Assembly: GCA_030432595.1 (NCBI GenBank)
Contig: JAUIGU010000008.1
Coordinates: 1-64,000 of the forward strand
Origin: Phycisphaerae bacterium
GTDB lineage: Bacteria; Planctomycetota; Phycisphaerae; Phycisphaerales; Phycisphaeraceae
DNA: 64,000 nucleotides
Direction: 5' to 3'
Shown piece by piece: positions 1 to 11,280 of the stretch. Below the pieces are notes generated by a model, which was not told the origin of the DNA, ran no database searches, and worked only from the letters and a program-made list of their open reading frames with translations. The translations under genes were made by a program, and so were the position numbers. The number at the start of each line of letters is the position of its first letter. Positions within the stretch are counted from its first letter, which is position 1.

Positions 1-2
1 CG

Positions 3-113
3 CTGCCCCAACACGTCCGACGCCTGCACCGCGTACACCGATGGGTCTTGGGCAAGCTGCTGATCTACACCGCCTACCGATCACTAAGAACCCAGCGATT
101 GAAGGCGGCATGA
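3..113 (+). CDS. 3' end of an unidentified protein (partial)
   Basis: An open frame runs from the window edge to a TGA at 111-113 and gives 36 residues rich in Arg, His and Leu (ending SLRTQRLKAA). No domain can be recognised from so short a piece. The other two forward frames also stay open for a while, so the frame choice rests only on the plausible basic, helical composition and on the stop just before a gene-free stretch. The start and function lie outside the window. Confidence 0.3.
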   Translation: MPQHVRRLHRVHRWVLGKLLIYTAYRSLRTQRLKAA

Positions 114-486
114 TGCAAAAAGACCCGGCGGGTTCCGGATTCCGGGGGCCGGAGCGGGTCACGCACCGGCTGAGCGAGAGTTGAGATGCGGCGTGGAAGG
201 TGCGCCGACGGCAGAGGCAGACAGGTTTCTCGTCGCGGCGCGGCGGCGAAAAATGTGGTTCAACCGCGCCGGCGGAGATTCCGCGCGCGTAACGATGAGC
301 ATCACGGGTGTTCCGATGATTCGGCACCCTCCCCCGGCCCCTCCCCAAGGGAGGGGAGAGCAGACGCGGCCGGACGTCGGATCGAAATAGAGCGGCGGAT
401 GCAAACCGCTCGTTGCTTATGTGGTTCGGGGTGCAGGGGTGGAACCCCTGCCGCTCGCCGCGCAGGCGCTCTTCAAACCAAGACCA
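114..486. other. Gene-free stretch with two palindromes
   Basis: No convincing gene is visible. Two hairpins can be drawn: one at 338-356 (8-bp stem of CCCCTCCC with GGGAGGGG, 3-nt loop) and one at 433-451 (8-bp stem GCAGGGGT with ACCCCTGC). The short ORFs here are arginine- or proline-rich and lack initiation signals. Either hairpin could serve the 3' end of polX, which runs leftwards and stops at 487, but neither has a clear T-tract. Confidence 0.5.
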
Positions 487-2280
487 TTAAGAAGAACGCC
501 TTGTTGATTTGATCCATTTTGATAGCGCGGTTTTGGACATCGTGTTGACGACGTCTTGTTTGGTGGCGCCGGCGCGTCGTGCGGTGAGGACGCCGAAGCG
601 GAGCATGTCGAGGTCGGCGGGGCCGTGGGCGTCGGTGTTGATGGCGAGTTGGCAGCCGTGGTCGAGGGCGACGCGGGCGTGGGTGTCGCGGAGGTCGAGG
701 CGGTAGTGGTTGGCGTTGATCTCCAGCGCGATGCCGCGCTCGGCGGCCGCCTTGCACAGCGCGGGGATGTCGGGGCTGAGGCCTTCGCGGCGCAGGACGA
801 GCCGGCCGGTGGGGTGGCCGAGGATGGTGACGTACGGGTTGTCGATCGCCTTAAGCAGGCGGGCGGTGGCCTTCTTGGGGTCTTGCGACAGCGAGGCGTG
901 CGGGGAGGCAACGACTATGTCCAGTTCGGCGAGCAGGTCGTCGGGGTAGTCGAGTTTGCCGTCGGTGAGGATGTCGACCTCGCTGCCGGCGAGGACGGTG
1001 ATGGTGTCTTTGAGTTTCTTCGCGACGGCGCGGACGGCTTCGATGTGTTTTTCGAGGCGGTCGGCGGTGAGGCCGTTGGCCTGGACCTGGCCCTTGCTGT
1101 GGTCGGTGATGGCGACGGTGTGGAAGCCGCGGGCGGCGGCGGCGCGGGCGTTTTCCTCGATGCTCCACGTGCCGTCGCTGGCGGTGGTGTGGGTGTGGAG
1201 CTCGGCCCGGATGTCGTCGAGTTCGAGCAACGCGGGCAACGCGTCGTCGGCCGCGAGCTTGATCTCGCCGCGGTCTTCGCGGAGTTCCGGCGGGATCCAG
1301 GCGACGTTGAGTTTTTTGTAGACCTCTTCTTCGGTCTTGCCGGCGACGGCGTTGTCTAAAGCCCGGAGTTGGCCATCTCCGGGCTTTACGTCGGCCGCAT
1401 CCTTAGGCCACAAGGCGTATTCGTTCAAGGAATATCCCATTGCCAGCGCCCGCTCGCGGAGCTTGACGTTGTGCTCTTTGCTGCCGGTGAAATACATGAG
1501 CGCGGCGCCGAAGCTCTGCTCGGGCACGACGCGGAGATCGACCTGCATGCCGCCATCCTGCTTGCCGGTGCGGACCGAGGCTTTGGTGTCGCCCTTGACG
1601 ATCACATCGGTCACCGCGTCGTGCGAGACAAAGGCGTCGAAGATCGCGGCGGTGTCTTCCTGCTTCCGCGGGACCGCGAGGATGTCGATGTCGCCGATGG
1701 TTTCTTTGCCGCGGCGCAGTGAGCCGGCGTACTGGACATTTTTTACCTCCTTCAACCCGTCGAGCATGTCGACAAACTGCAGCGCCAGCCGGTACGCGGT
1801 GCCGATGCGGGTGCGTTGGCCGGCCGACTCGGCGAAGGCGAGGTTCTTCTGGATGTTCTCGACCTTCTTTTGGCCGAAGCCTTTGAGCTCCGCGACCTCA
1901 CCGCTGTCGAGCTTCTTCTTGAGGCCGTCGATGGATTCAATGTCGAGTTCCTGCCAGAACAGCGCGGCGGACTTGGGCCCCACGCCCGGGATGTTCATCA
2001 CATCGAGCACCCCGGCGGGCACCTGCTTGACCATCTTTTCGAAGTCTTCGACCTTGCCGGTCTCGACGAACTCGAGGATGCGGTCGGCGGCACCGGTGCC
2101 GATGCCTTCGAGTTTGGTCAGCTCGGCGCGGGACATGTCGCCGACGTCGGACGTGAGTTCGCCGACGACGCGCGACGCCTTCTGGAAGGCGATGACCTTG
2201 AAGCGGTTGCCGCCGAGCAGCTCGGTGAGCGCGGCCATGTCGTCGAAGATCGCGGCGAGTTCGGCGTTGCGGGTCGGCAT
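487..2280 (-). CDS. polX: DNA polymerase/3'-5' exonuclease PolX
   Basis: This is a 597-residue bacterial family X DNA polymerase fused to a PHP phosphoesterase domain, used in gap-filling base-excision repair in the cytoplasm. A helix-hairpin-helix lies near residues 94-103 (NIPGVGPKSA). The nucleotidyltransferase signature GSLRRGKETIGDIDI is at 186-200, with metal-binding Asp197 and Asp199 and a likely third Asp248. YFTGSKEHN follows at 263-271. The C-terminal PHP domain begins with HTHTTASDG at 362-370. Length fits the usual 570-600. The start is ATG at 2280, preceded by a -10-like TACACT only 6 nt away and no Shine-Dalgarno. Residues 298-308, in the linker between polymerase and PHP domains, are encoded by a mobile-looking palindrome. 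Confidence 0.95.
   Translation of the reverse strand: MPTRNAELAAIFDDMAALTELLGGNRFKVIAFQKASRVVGELTSDVGDMSRAELTKLEGIGTGAADRILEFVETGKVEDFEKMVKQVPAGVLDVMNIPGVGPKSAALFWQELDIESIDGLKKKLDSGEVAELKGFGQKKVENIQKNLAFAESAGQRTRIGTAYRLALQFVDMLDGLKEVKNVQYAGSLRRGKETIGDIDILAVPRKQEDTAAIFDAFVSHDAVTDVIVKGDTKASVRTGKQDGGMQVDLRVVPEQSFGAALMYFTGSKEHNVKLRERALAMGYSLNEYALWPKDAADVKPGDGQLRALDNAVAGKTEEEVYKKLNVAWIPPELREDRGEIKLAADDALPALLELDDIRAELHTHTTASDGTWSIEENARAAAARGFHTVAITDHSKGQVQANGLTADRLEKHIEAVRAVAKKLKDTITVLAGSEVDILTDGKLDYPDDLLAELDIVVASPHASLSQDPKKATARLLKAIDNPYVTILGHPTGRLVLRREGLSPDIPALCKAAAERGIALEINANHYRLDLRDTHARVALDHGCQLAINTDAHGPADLDMLRFGVLTARRAGATKQDVVNTMSKTALSKWIKSTRRSS
1357..1388. repeat. 32-nt palindrome inside polX
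   Basis: The 12-nt arms TAAAGCCCGGAG and CTCCGGGCTTTA flank an 8-nt centre. The whole 32 nt matches the intergenic palindrome at 28168-28199 at 31 of 32 positions. In polX it is read on the minus strand as VKPGDGQLRAL (residues 298-308), in frame, in a variable linker. Confidence 0.85.
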
Positions 2281-2286
2281 GATTGG

Positions 2287-2292
2287 AGTGTA
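2287..2292 (-). promoter_or_regulatory. -10-like hexamer for leaderless polX
   Basis: On the minus strand TACACT ends 6 nt before the polX ATG (spacer CCAATC). No purine-rich ribosome site fits in the gap, so transcription would begin at or next to the ATG. No -35 box is recognisable. Confidence 0.5.
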
Positions 2293-2333
2293 GTGGGCGG
2301 GGTTGGTGCCGCGTTTGAGATCGCTCGGAGCGC

Positions 2334-2488
2334 GGGGCTGGGGCTTGGGGTTTGGGGTATGGGATGCGATTCGGAGCTTTCAGATCGCAACAAATATGCA
2401 TCGTCTCGACCTTCCTGAATGGCTTGACGAGACCTTTGGGCGCGAGCGAGACGTGCTGCCTAACCCCAAGCCCCAGACCCCAGACCCT
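2334..2488. repeat. Heptad-arm inverted-repeat element upstream of gcvP
   Basis: Arm 1 (2334-2361) is built of 7-nt units GGGGCTG, GGGCTTG, GGGTTTG, GGGTATG. Arm 2 (2462-2488) is built of CCCCAAG, CCCCAGA, CCCCAGA. Bases 2334-2352 pair with 2462-2481 as a 19-bp stem with one bulged A. The interior of about 100 nt is unique and has lower GC. The element fills the polX-gcvP divergent gap and stops 27 nt before the gcvP ATG. It has the same unit type as the insertion inside gcvP. Confidence 0.8.
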
Positions 2489-2503
2489 ACGAATCCCCGC
2501 CGT

Positions 2504-2509
2504 TAAACT
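2504..2509 (+). promoter_or_regulatory. -10-like hexamer for leaderless gcvP
   Basis: TAAACT ends 6 nt before the gcvP ATG at 2516 (spacer TGATGC). There is no Shine-Dalgarno sequence and no clear -35 box. Confidence 0.5.
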
Positions 2510-2515
2510 TGATGC

Positions 2516-5506
<2,991 letters not shown>

Positions 5507-5514
5507 AACCGGGC

Positions 5515-5543
5515 GAAAACCCGCTTGATCCGCGCGGGTTTTC
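5515..5543 (+). terminator. Terminator of gcvP
   Basis: A 10-bp stem GAAAACCCGC / GCGGGTTTTC with a 9-nt loop begins 9 nt after the gcvP stop codon. The T-run is part of the 3' arm, so efficiency is uncertain. Confidence 0.55.
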
Positions 5544-5633
5544 ACCGATTCTTCACAACTTGCGCCCGCCAGACCTTGTTTTCCGTGAGGACTTCATTCA
5601 AGATGAAGGCTCCCACCTCTGCGGAGCCACCTC

Positions 5634-6755
5634 ATGCCGACCCTTTCGCCTCCCCGCCGTCGCGTCCGCCCCACCGGCTCGGCCACGTCCACGGTCTTCA
5701 TCGTGCTCGTGCTGGTCGGGGTCGCCGTCGCCGCGTACCTCGCCGCCGGCAAGGCGTCGGACGTGCAGGGCGTCACCCAGAACCGGGCCCTCAAGAGCCT
5801 CGGGCTGGGCAACCCCGTGACCAACAAGCTCGACCCGGCGTTCGCCGACGCGGACGGCGACCTGGTCGCCGACACCCCGGAACAGACCCGCACGCCCGAG
5901 ACGCTGAAGTTCTGCTACCTCAGCGAAGCGGCGGGCGTGACCGGCGAACAACTCGAGACGTTGCGCCAACATCTGGCCGACGCGGTCGGCGTGCCGGTCG
6001 AATACGTCGCGCTGCCGGACACCAAGGCGCAGTTGCGGGCCTTGGGTGCCGGCGAGCTGGACATCACGGGTTTCAACACGGGCACGGTGCCGCTGGCGGT
6101 CAACGCGGTGGGCTTCGTGCCGGTCGCCGCGCCGTCGACGCAGGGGCAGGCCGCGGTGTACCGCATGGTCTTCATCGCCCCGGCCGGCAGCGCGTTGGAA
6201 AAACCCGAAGACCTCGCCGGCGGCACGATCACGCTCACTCACTGGGGGTCCAACTCGGGGTTCAAGGCGCCGCTGGTGCTGCTCAAGGAACAGTTCGGGA
6301 TGCTGCCGGAGCGCGACTACACGTGGTCGTTCTCGATGTCGCACGCCAAGAGCATCGCGGGCGTCGCCGACGGGTCGGTCGCGGTGGCGGCCACCGCGTC
6401 GGACCTGCTCCAGACCGCGGTGGACAACGAGGAGATCGCGACCTCGGACTACAAAGTCATCTACGAGTCGGAGGCCTTCCCCGTGGCCGCGCTGGGCGTC
6501 GCCCACGACCTGGACCCGGCGCTGGCGGAGAAGATCAAGGCGGCGCTGCTGTCCTACGACCCGTCGGGGGCCGCGGCCAGCGCCACCGCGCTGGCCGGCG
6601 CCGACGCGATGACGGCGGTGAACTTCAAGGACGACTTCTCCCTGGTCCGCCGGATCGACGACGCCGCGGGGTTCAAGCACAAACTGCCGACTGACGAAAC
6701 CGATGCCCCGTCCGAAGAAGGCGAAGCGGCACAACCCACGACAGTGGTGGACTGA
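5634..6755 (+). CDS. PhnD-like phosphate/phosphonate-type substrate-binding protein
   Basis: The 373-residue protein has one N-terminal membrane segment (about residues 20-41, TVFIVLVLVGVAVAAYLAA) and a periplasmic-binding fold of the PhnD/PtxB type. Typical features are a CYLSEAAG strand near 80, the loop GAGELDITGFNTGTV, and a hinge segment ITLTHWGSNSGFKAPL corresponding to the ligand-binding S-x-S-G motif of PhnD proteins. No PhnC ATPase or PhnE permease gene is adjacent, so the ligand is unknown and the protein could work as an anchored receptor instead of in an ABC transporter. GGAG lies 7 nt before the ATG. The C-terminal tail (about 25 residues) is acidic and low in complexity. Confidence 0.75.
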   Translation: MPTLSPPRRRVRPTGSATSTVFIVLVLVGVAVAAYLAAGKASDVQGVTQNRALKSLGLGNPVTNKLDPAFADADGDLVADTPEQTRTPETLKFCYLSEAAGVTGEQLETLRQHLADAVGVPVEYVALPDTKAQLRALGAGELDITGFNTGTVPLAVNAVGFVPVAAPSTQGQAAVYRMVFIAPAGSALEKPEDLAGGTITLTHWGSNSGFKAPLVLLKEQFGMLPERDYTWSFSMSHAKSIAGVADGSVAVAATASDLLQTAVDNEEIATSDYKVIYESEAFPVAALGVAHDLDPALAEKIKAALLSYDPSGAAASATALAGADAMTAVNFKDDFSLVRRIDDAAGFKHKLPTDETDAPSEEGEAAQPTTVVD

Positions 6756-6795
6756 CGCGGCGGGCGTGAATCTCCAAACAACAGACGATGTATGG

Positions 6796-6827
6796 GAAGC
6801 CCACGCCGTGACGGCGTGGGCTTCTGT
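6796..6827. terminator. Bidirectional terminator between convergent genes
   Basis: A perfect 13-bp stem (GAAGCCCACGCCG with its complement) and 3-nt loop at 6796-6824 is followed by TGTTTC on the plus strand. It separates the phnD-like gene (ends 6755) from the leftward gene ending at 6833. Confidence 0.75.
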
Positions 6828-6832
6828 TTCGG

Positions 6833-8728
6833 TTACGGGTCCGGCGCCCCGACCTGCAGGCCCGTCGCGCGGGTGATCTCGGCGCGGACGCGGCCGGCGG
6901 TGCGAGTGTCGCCGGTGGATTCGAGCAGGTCGACGTAGCGCGAGCCGACGCGGTAGTAGTTGCTCTGGTCGGCGAACATGGCGGCCATGCGGTCGGGCAG
7001 GTCGAGCTCGCGGAAGGTTTCGCGGTAGAGCACCGGGATGCGCTCGGGCCGACCGGCGCGGTCGAGCAGGGCCTCGAAGCGTTCGAGCGCGTCGATGACG
7101 AACGGGCCGTCGTTGGCGAACTTGCGGATGACGTCCTCGTAGGCGTCGGCGGCTTTGGCGTACTGGTCGTGGTCTTCCCAGAGTTTTCCCTGGATCATGC
7201 GGATCTCGGCGGCGAGGTCCTTGCGCGAACGGAACTGGCTGAACGCGTTGTCCCAGATCTTGTGCTGCGTGTCGGGGTCGTCGATGGAGGCGAGGATCGG
7301 CCGGAGGATCAGCACCGCGAAGTCGGGGTAGCGGTCGCCGCAGAGCCGCGTCACGGATTCGGCCCACTTGCGCTTCTGGGCCTCGGTGAGTTTGCCTTCT
7401 TCGGCGAGGTCGGCGACGGAGAACCAGCCGGCCGTGTACCCCGGGTCGATGGCCAGCGCCTGCTGGATGAGTACGAGGCCGTCCTCGAAGGCCGCGGTGC
7501 GCAGCGGGTGGGCGTTGCCGGCGAGTTGGGGCGGGGGCGGTTTGACGACGTGTGGGTCGAAGCCGTCCTGGGAGGCGACGGCGTTGAGCAGCAGCGCGCC
7601 GTTGACCATGGCGGCGGCGGCGTAGCGCTGCGGCGGCGGGAGGGTGATGGCTTCGGCGAGGACGGAGACGAGGCTGTCGTCGACCGCGCCGCCGAACTGC
7701 GGGTGCTCGACGATGCCGCGCACGCCCTGGTAGGTGGAGTAGCGGCCCTCGCTGAAGTTCCACCCGCCGGTGCGGCCGCGCTGCTCGAAGTAGCCGACCC
7801 AGGCGTGGCTGACGTCGCCGTCGCGGCCGCGCGTGTAGGTCGTGGGCACGCCGATCGCTTTGCCGACCTGGACGGCGAAGTAGGCCTGGTCGGCGCAGAC
7901 GCCGCCGAACTTGCGGATGTTGGACAGCGAGAAGCCGGCCTGGGTGACCTTCTTGGGCGCGCCGCGGCGAAAGTGGTTGTCGTCGTAGTCGATGTCGAAG
8001 AAGCGTCGGCCGACGGCGCGGTCGCCGGCGTATTCGTCGAGCGCCCAGTTCATCTGCGGGATGGGCTCGGTCGAGTCGACGACCCAGACCAGCAGCGGGC
8101 CCGGCACGTCGCGGACGCCGAAGAGCATCTTGTCTTCGTGGTCGCGGTAGTAGCGGAACAGGGCGAGGGGGTCGGTGGCGGAGACCTGGTTTTCGTTGAT
8201 GTGTCGGGTGATGGGCCGATCGTGGACGACACAGAGCGCGGCGGTGAGCCCGGGGAAGGCGTCGGTGTCGGGCCCGAAGGCGTCGTCGAGTTTGAGGAAC
8301 AATGCGAAAACTTTTTTGAGGTCGTCGCCCTGGGGTTCGGCGAGGTACGCCAGCTCGCGCGCGGCCCGGGGGCGTGCGAGCAGGCGCGCGGTGACGGCGG
8401 CGGGGTCGTCGAGTTCGGCCTTGACGAACAAACGGGTGAGCGAGATCGCGAAGCCGGCCTCGGCCCAGGCGTCGGTGGCGGTGGTCGGGCGGTAGATGGC
8501 CGTCTGCAACAGCAGTTGGTTGGCGGCGTCGTGCGCGGCGGCGGTGTCGCCGTCGGCGGCGAGCTGTGTGAGGATCGCGTCGGCCTTTTGCGCGACGGTC
8601 GGGGCGACGGCAGGTGCGTCCGCGGGCGGGTTGGGGCGCGCCGCGGGTTGGGCGTGGAGCGTCGCGGCGAGGCACACCCACACGCACGCCAGCAGCATGT
8701 GCCGTCCTTGGATCAACGAGCGCGGCAT
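6833..8728 (-). CDS. Secreted transglutaminase-like (papain-fold) protein
   Basis: The 631-residue protein starts with a signal peptide whose hydrophobic core is MLLACVWVCLAATLHA, so the true start may be Met1 or Met11. The central part has the transglutaminase-like core: the catalytic cysteine in GGVCADQAYFAVQVGKAIGVP (Cys278) and the histidine in GDVSHAWVGYF (His308). The C-terminal third is helical and resembles TPR-like repeats (PGYTAGWFSVADLAEEGKLT, then QYAKAADAYEDVIRKF). It is probably a periplasmic or surface peptidase or amide hydrolase, but the substrate cannot be read from sequence. It is a single gene, with apgM upstream on the same strand. Confidence 0.7.
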   Translation of the reverse strand: MPRSLIQGRHMLLACVWVCLAATLHAQPAARPNPPADAPAVAPTVAQKADAILTQLAADGDTAAAHDAANQLLLQTAIYRPTTATDAWAEAGFAISLTRLFVKAELDDPAAVTARLLARPRAARELAYLAEPQGDDLKKVFALFLKLDDAFGPDTDAFPGLTAALCVVHDRPITRHINENQVSATDPLALFRYYRDHEDKMLFGVRDVPGPLLVWVVDSTEPIPQMNWALDEYAGDRAVGRRFFDIDYDDNHFRRGAPKKVTQAGFSLSNIRKFGGVCADQAYFAVQVGKAIGVPTTYTRGRDGDVSHAWVGYFEQRGRTGGWNFSEGRYSTYQGVRGIVEHPQFGGAVDDSLVSVLAEAITLPPPQRYAAAAMVNGALLLNAVASQDGFDPHVVKPPPPQLAGNAHPLRTAAFEDGLVLIQQALAIDPGYTAGWFSVADLAEEGKLTEAQKRKWAESVTRLCGDRYPDFAVLILRPILASIDDPDTQHKIWDNAFSQFRSRKDLAAEIRMIQGKLWEDHDQYAKAADAYEDVIRKFANDGPFVIDALERFEALLDRAGRPERIPVLYRETFRELDLPDRMAAMFADQSNYYRVGSRYVDLLESTGDTRTAGRVRAEITRATGLQVGAPDP

Positions 8729-8803
8729 CGAGAAACCCTGAAAAAGTCGTCGGCCGAGATGATTTTACCCAACTTTACCCGGGCAACGCGGTGACGGCGG
8801 GTT

Positions 8804-10021
8804 TCATTTCATCCCGCTGCGGAGGAAAAACTCCATCAGCTCGTGGCCGCGGTCGATGTGCAGATCGGACTGCTGGGCGGACGCCTCGGTGAACGGGCGC
8901 CGAACGACGCCGCCGACCTTGTGCCCGGCCATGAGGAACGGCGGCGGGGTGGGCTCGTGCAGGCGGGTCTCGACGCGGGTGTAGTGGTCGGGGAGCATCA
9001 GAATGCGCCACGGCTCGCCGCGGTCGGTGAGCGCTTCGTGGACCGGGCCAATGACGTGTTGGTCGATGGCCTCGATGGCGGCGACTTTGGTGGCGGCGTC
9101 GGCGGCATGGGACGCCTCGTCGGGCGCTTCGACGTGGGCGACGACCAGGTCGTAGTGGTCGAGCGCGGCGATGGCGTGCCGGCCGGTCGCGGCGTAGTCG
9201 TTGTCGTGGTACGAGGTCTGCCCGGGCACGTCGAGGCGGTCGAACCCAACGTAGGCGGCGATGCCGGCGAGCAGGTCCACCGCCGTGATCATCGCGCCGT
9301 TGATGCCGAAGCGGCTGCGGAAGCTGGGCATGTCCGGGCGTCGGCCCTGGCCCCAGGGCCAGAGGTGGGTCGCGGGCAGCTCGCCCATCTCCGAACGCGT
9401 GGTGTTGATTTCGTGCTGGGCGAGGAAGATTTCGCTCTCGGCGATGAGGCGTTGGAGCATCTTCGCGTGCGGGCCGCCGAGCGGCAGGTGTTTGCGGATG
9501 GGCTGGCCGAGGATGTCGTGCGGCGGCGTGGTTTCGAGGTCGCCCCAGTCGCGGCCGGTGTTGGCCTCCGCCAGGTCGCGCATGATGTTGCGGTAACTAA
9601 CACCGGGATAAAAGATCAGCCCGTCTTCCTCGAAGACCTCGGCGAACTCGCGGATGAGTCGCGAGCCCTCGGCGGAGCTGATGTGCCCGGCGGAGTGGTC
9701 ATCCATGTTGCCGTCCACGACGGTGACCAGGTTGACGCGGAAGACCCAGTCGGCGGCGGCCATCTCGATGCCCAGCGCGGCGGCTTCGAGCGGGGCGCGG
9801 CCGGAGTGGTACTTGCGCGGGTCGTACCCCAGCAGCGCCATGGTGCACACGTCGGAGCCGCAGGCCATGCCGTCGGGCGTGGTGGCGACGGTGCCGAGGC
9901 GCGCGTGCTCGGCGAGGCGGTCGGTGTTGGGGGTGTCGGCGGCCTCGAGGGGCGTGTGGCCGTCGAGCTCGTCGAGCGGGAAGTCGGCCGCGCCGTCGGG
10001 GATGATGAGCACATACTTCAT
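8804..10021 (-). CDS. apgM: Cofactor-independent phosphoglycerate mutase, archaeal type (ApgM)
   Basis: It interconverts 3- and 2-phosphoglycerate in glycolysis using metal ions and a phosphoserine intermediate. The 405-residue protein begins MKYVLIIPDGAADFPLDEL, where the Asp binds metal, and continues with GMACGSDVCTMALLGYDP, which carries the nucleophilic serine of this alkaline-phosphatase-superfamily branch. The late motif MLPDHYTRVETRLHEPTPPPF carries further metal ligands. The start is placed at the ATG at 10021 because the family begins here; an upstream ATG would add seven residues with no homology support. TATCCT lies 8 nt before the start. Confidence 0.92.
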   Translation of the reverse strand: MKYVLIIPDGAADFPLDELDGHTPLEAADTPNTDRLAEHARLGTVATTPDGMACGSDVCTMALLGYDPRKYHSGRAPLEAAALGIEMAAADWVFRVNLVTVVDGNMDDHSAGHISSAEGSRLIREFAEVFEEDGLIFYPGVSYRNIMRDLAEANTGRDWGDLETTPPHDILGQPIRKHLPLGGPHAKMLQRLIAESEIFLAQHEINTTRSEMGELPATHLWPWGQGRRPDMPSFRSRFGINGAMITAVDLLAGIAAYVGFDRLDVPGQTSYHDNDYAATGRHAIAALDHYDLVVAHVEAPDEASHAADAATKVAAIEAIDQHVIGPVHEALTDRGEPWRILMLPDHYTRVETRLHEPTPPPFLMAGHKVGGVVRRPFTEASAQQSDLHIDRGHELMEFFLRSGMK

Positions 10022-10029
10022 CGCCGGGC

Positions 10030-10035
10030 AGGATA
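10030..10035 (-). promoter_or_regulatory. -10-like hexamer for apgM
   Basis: TATCCT on the minus strand ends 8 nt before the ATG at 10021, with no Shine-Dalgarno sequence. This is consistent with a very short or absent leader. Confidence 0.4.
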
Positions 10036-10089
10036 CCGGCAAAGTGACCGTGGAATGGGGCGATGAGTCGGCGCGTCAGCGACGCGGGA

Positions 10090-11280
10090 TTACGCGGCGC
10101 AGCGCGGCGCGGCGTCTTGATCCCGCGCCGAATGCGTGACGACGCGCTCGAAGAACACCGAGAGCAGGTCCGGGTCGAACTGATCGCCTTCGCCCTCGAT
10201 CATGATGCTCCTCGCCCGCTCGACGGAGTACGCCTTGCGGTAATGCCGGTCGGTGCGCAGCGCGTCGAAGATGTCGGCGACCTGGACGATCTGGCTGGCG
10301 ACGTGCGGGGTGTAACCGGGGCGGACGTGCGGGTAGCCGCTGCCGTCGCGGTAGATGTGGTGCTCGAAGGCGACGACGGGCGCGACCTCGGGGATGCCGG
10401 GCATGTCGAACAGCGCCCGGGCGCCATCGACGGGGTGGCGGCGCATGATGCGCAGCTCGTGCTCCTCGAGCTTGCCGGTCTTGTTGAGCACGTCGAGCGG
10501 GATCTCTCTTTTACCCACGTCGTGGAGAACGGCCGCGAGCGTGAGGTCGTAGGCGGTGTGCGCCGGAAGCCCGACGGCCTGGGCGAGCCCGCCGGCAAGG
10601 ATGCCGACGTTGACCGCGTGGACGTAGGTGTATTCGTCGTGGCTCTTGAGGTCGGCGAGCGGGAGCATGGCCCGGCCGTCCAGCCGCGCGGCGGTGCTGA
10701 TCTGGTCGATCAGCCGGCCGAGCTGTGCGGGGTCCAGGTCCCGTCCCTCGGCGATGCCGGTCCACACCGGCGCGAGGTCGCCGACGGTCTGCCGGGTCTG
10801 CAAAACGGTGACCGGAGCGTCGGCGTCGGGTTCAACTTCCTCGGCGTCGAGGCGCAGCAGTTGCACGTGGGTCGAAACATGGTCGTGCCGGCTTGCGCTC
10901 GCCGTCGTCTCGTGGTCCTCGGCCGTGTCGTCGAGCCGGTCGAGCAATGCCTGGAGTTCGGCGCTGTCCACGCCCGGTTTGACGGCGAACCCGTCGGCCG
11001 AGTGTCGGCGCAAAACTTTGAACAACCCGCCGACCAGACGCGGTGAGCCTTCGAGCCGGTGGCTGCCCACCACGACGCGGTCGTCGATCTGCACGACGCG
11101 GAACGGACCGGCGGCCTGCAGCACCTCGTCCAACCCTTGCGCGGCGTGGGCGAGGTGGTCGCGCAGCGTCGCGTGCTCCGGACCGTAGAGCGACCGGCCC
11201 AGCAGCGCAGACTGCAGGGACAGCAGCGCCGCTTCGACGCGTTTGGCCAGGGCCGGGGTCAGGCGGGGCGTCGGCGTCAC
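10090..11280 (-). CDS. HD-GYP domain cyclic-di-GMP phosphodiesterase
   Basis: The 396-residue protein has an uncharacterised N-terminal half and a complete C-terminal HD-GYP domain. Metal and catalytic motifs are intact: HDVGKREIPLDVLNK, HPVDGARAL, the degenerate GYP loop HHIYRDGSGYPH, and ADIFDALRTDRHYRKA. It should hydrolyse c-di-GMP. No membrane segment or receiver domain is visible. The GTG at 11280 overlaps the TGA of the upstream gene as GTGA, which implies translational coupling with the 715-residue protein encoded there. Nearby PilZ and HEAT/TPR genes fit a c-di-GMP context. Confidence 0.85.
   Translation of the reverse strand: MTPTPRLTPALAKRVEAALLSLQSALLGRSLYGPEHATLRDHLAHAAQGLDEVLQAAGPFRVVQIDDRVVVGSHRLEGSPRLVGGLFKVLRRHSADGFAVKPGVDSAELQALLDRLDDTAEDHETTASASRHDHVSTHVQLLRLDAEEVEPDADAPVTVLQTRQTVGDLAPVWTGIAEGRDLDPAQLGRLIDQISTAARLDGRAMLPLADLKSHDEYTYVHAVNVGILAGGLAQAVGLPAHTAYDLTLAAVLHDVGKREIPLDVLNKTGKLEEHELRIMRRHPVDGARALFDMPGIPEVAPVVAFEHHIYRDGSGYPHVRPGYTPHVASQIVQVADIFDALRTDRHYRKAYSVERARSIMIEGEGDQFDPDLLSVFFERVVTHSARDQDAAPRCAA

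Noticed and set aside
487-757. Short minus-strand and plus-strand frames within the 3' part of polX
   Set aside because: Alternative frames of the PHP domain with Arg/Pro-rich composition.
5598-8687. Minus-strand open frame of 1029 residues opposite the phnD-like gene and in another frame of the transglutaminase-like gene
   Set aside because: Extremely Arg/Pro-rich shadow produced by high third-position GC; real genes with motifs occupy the region.
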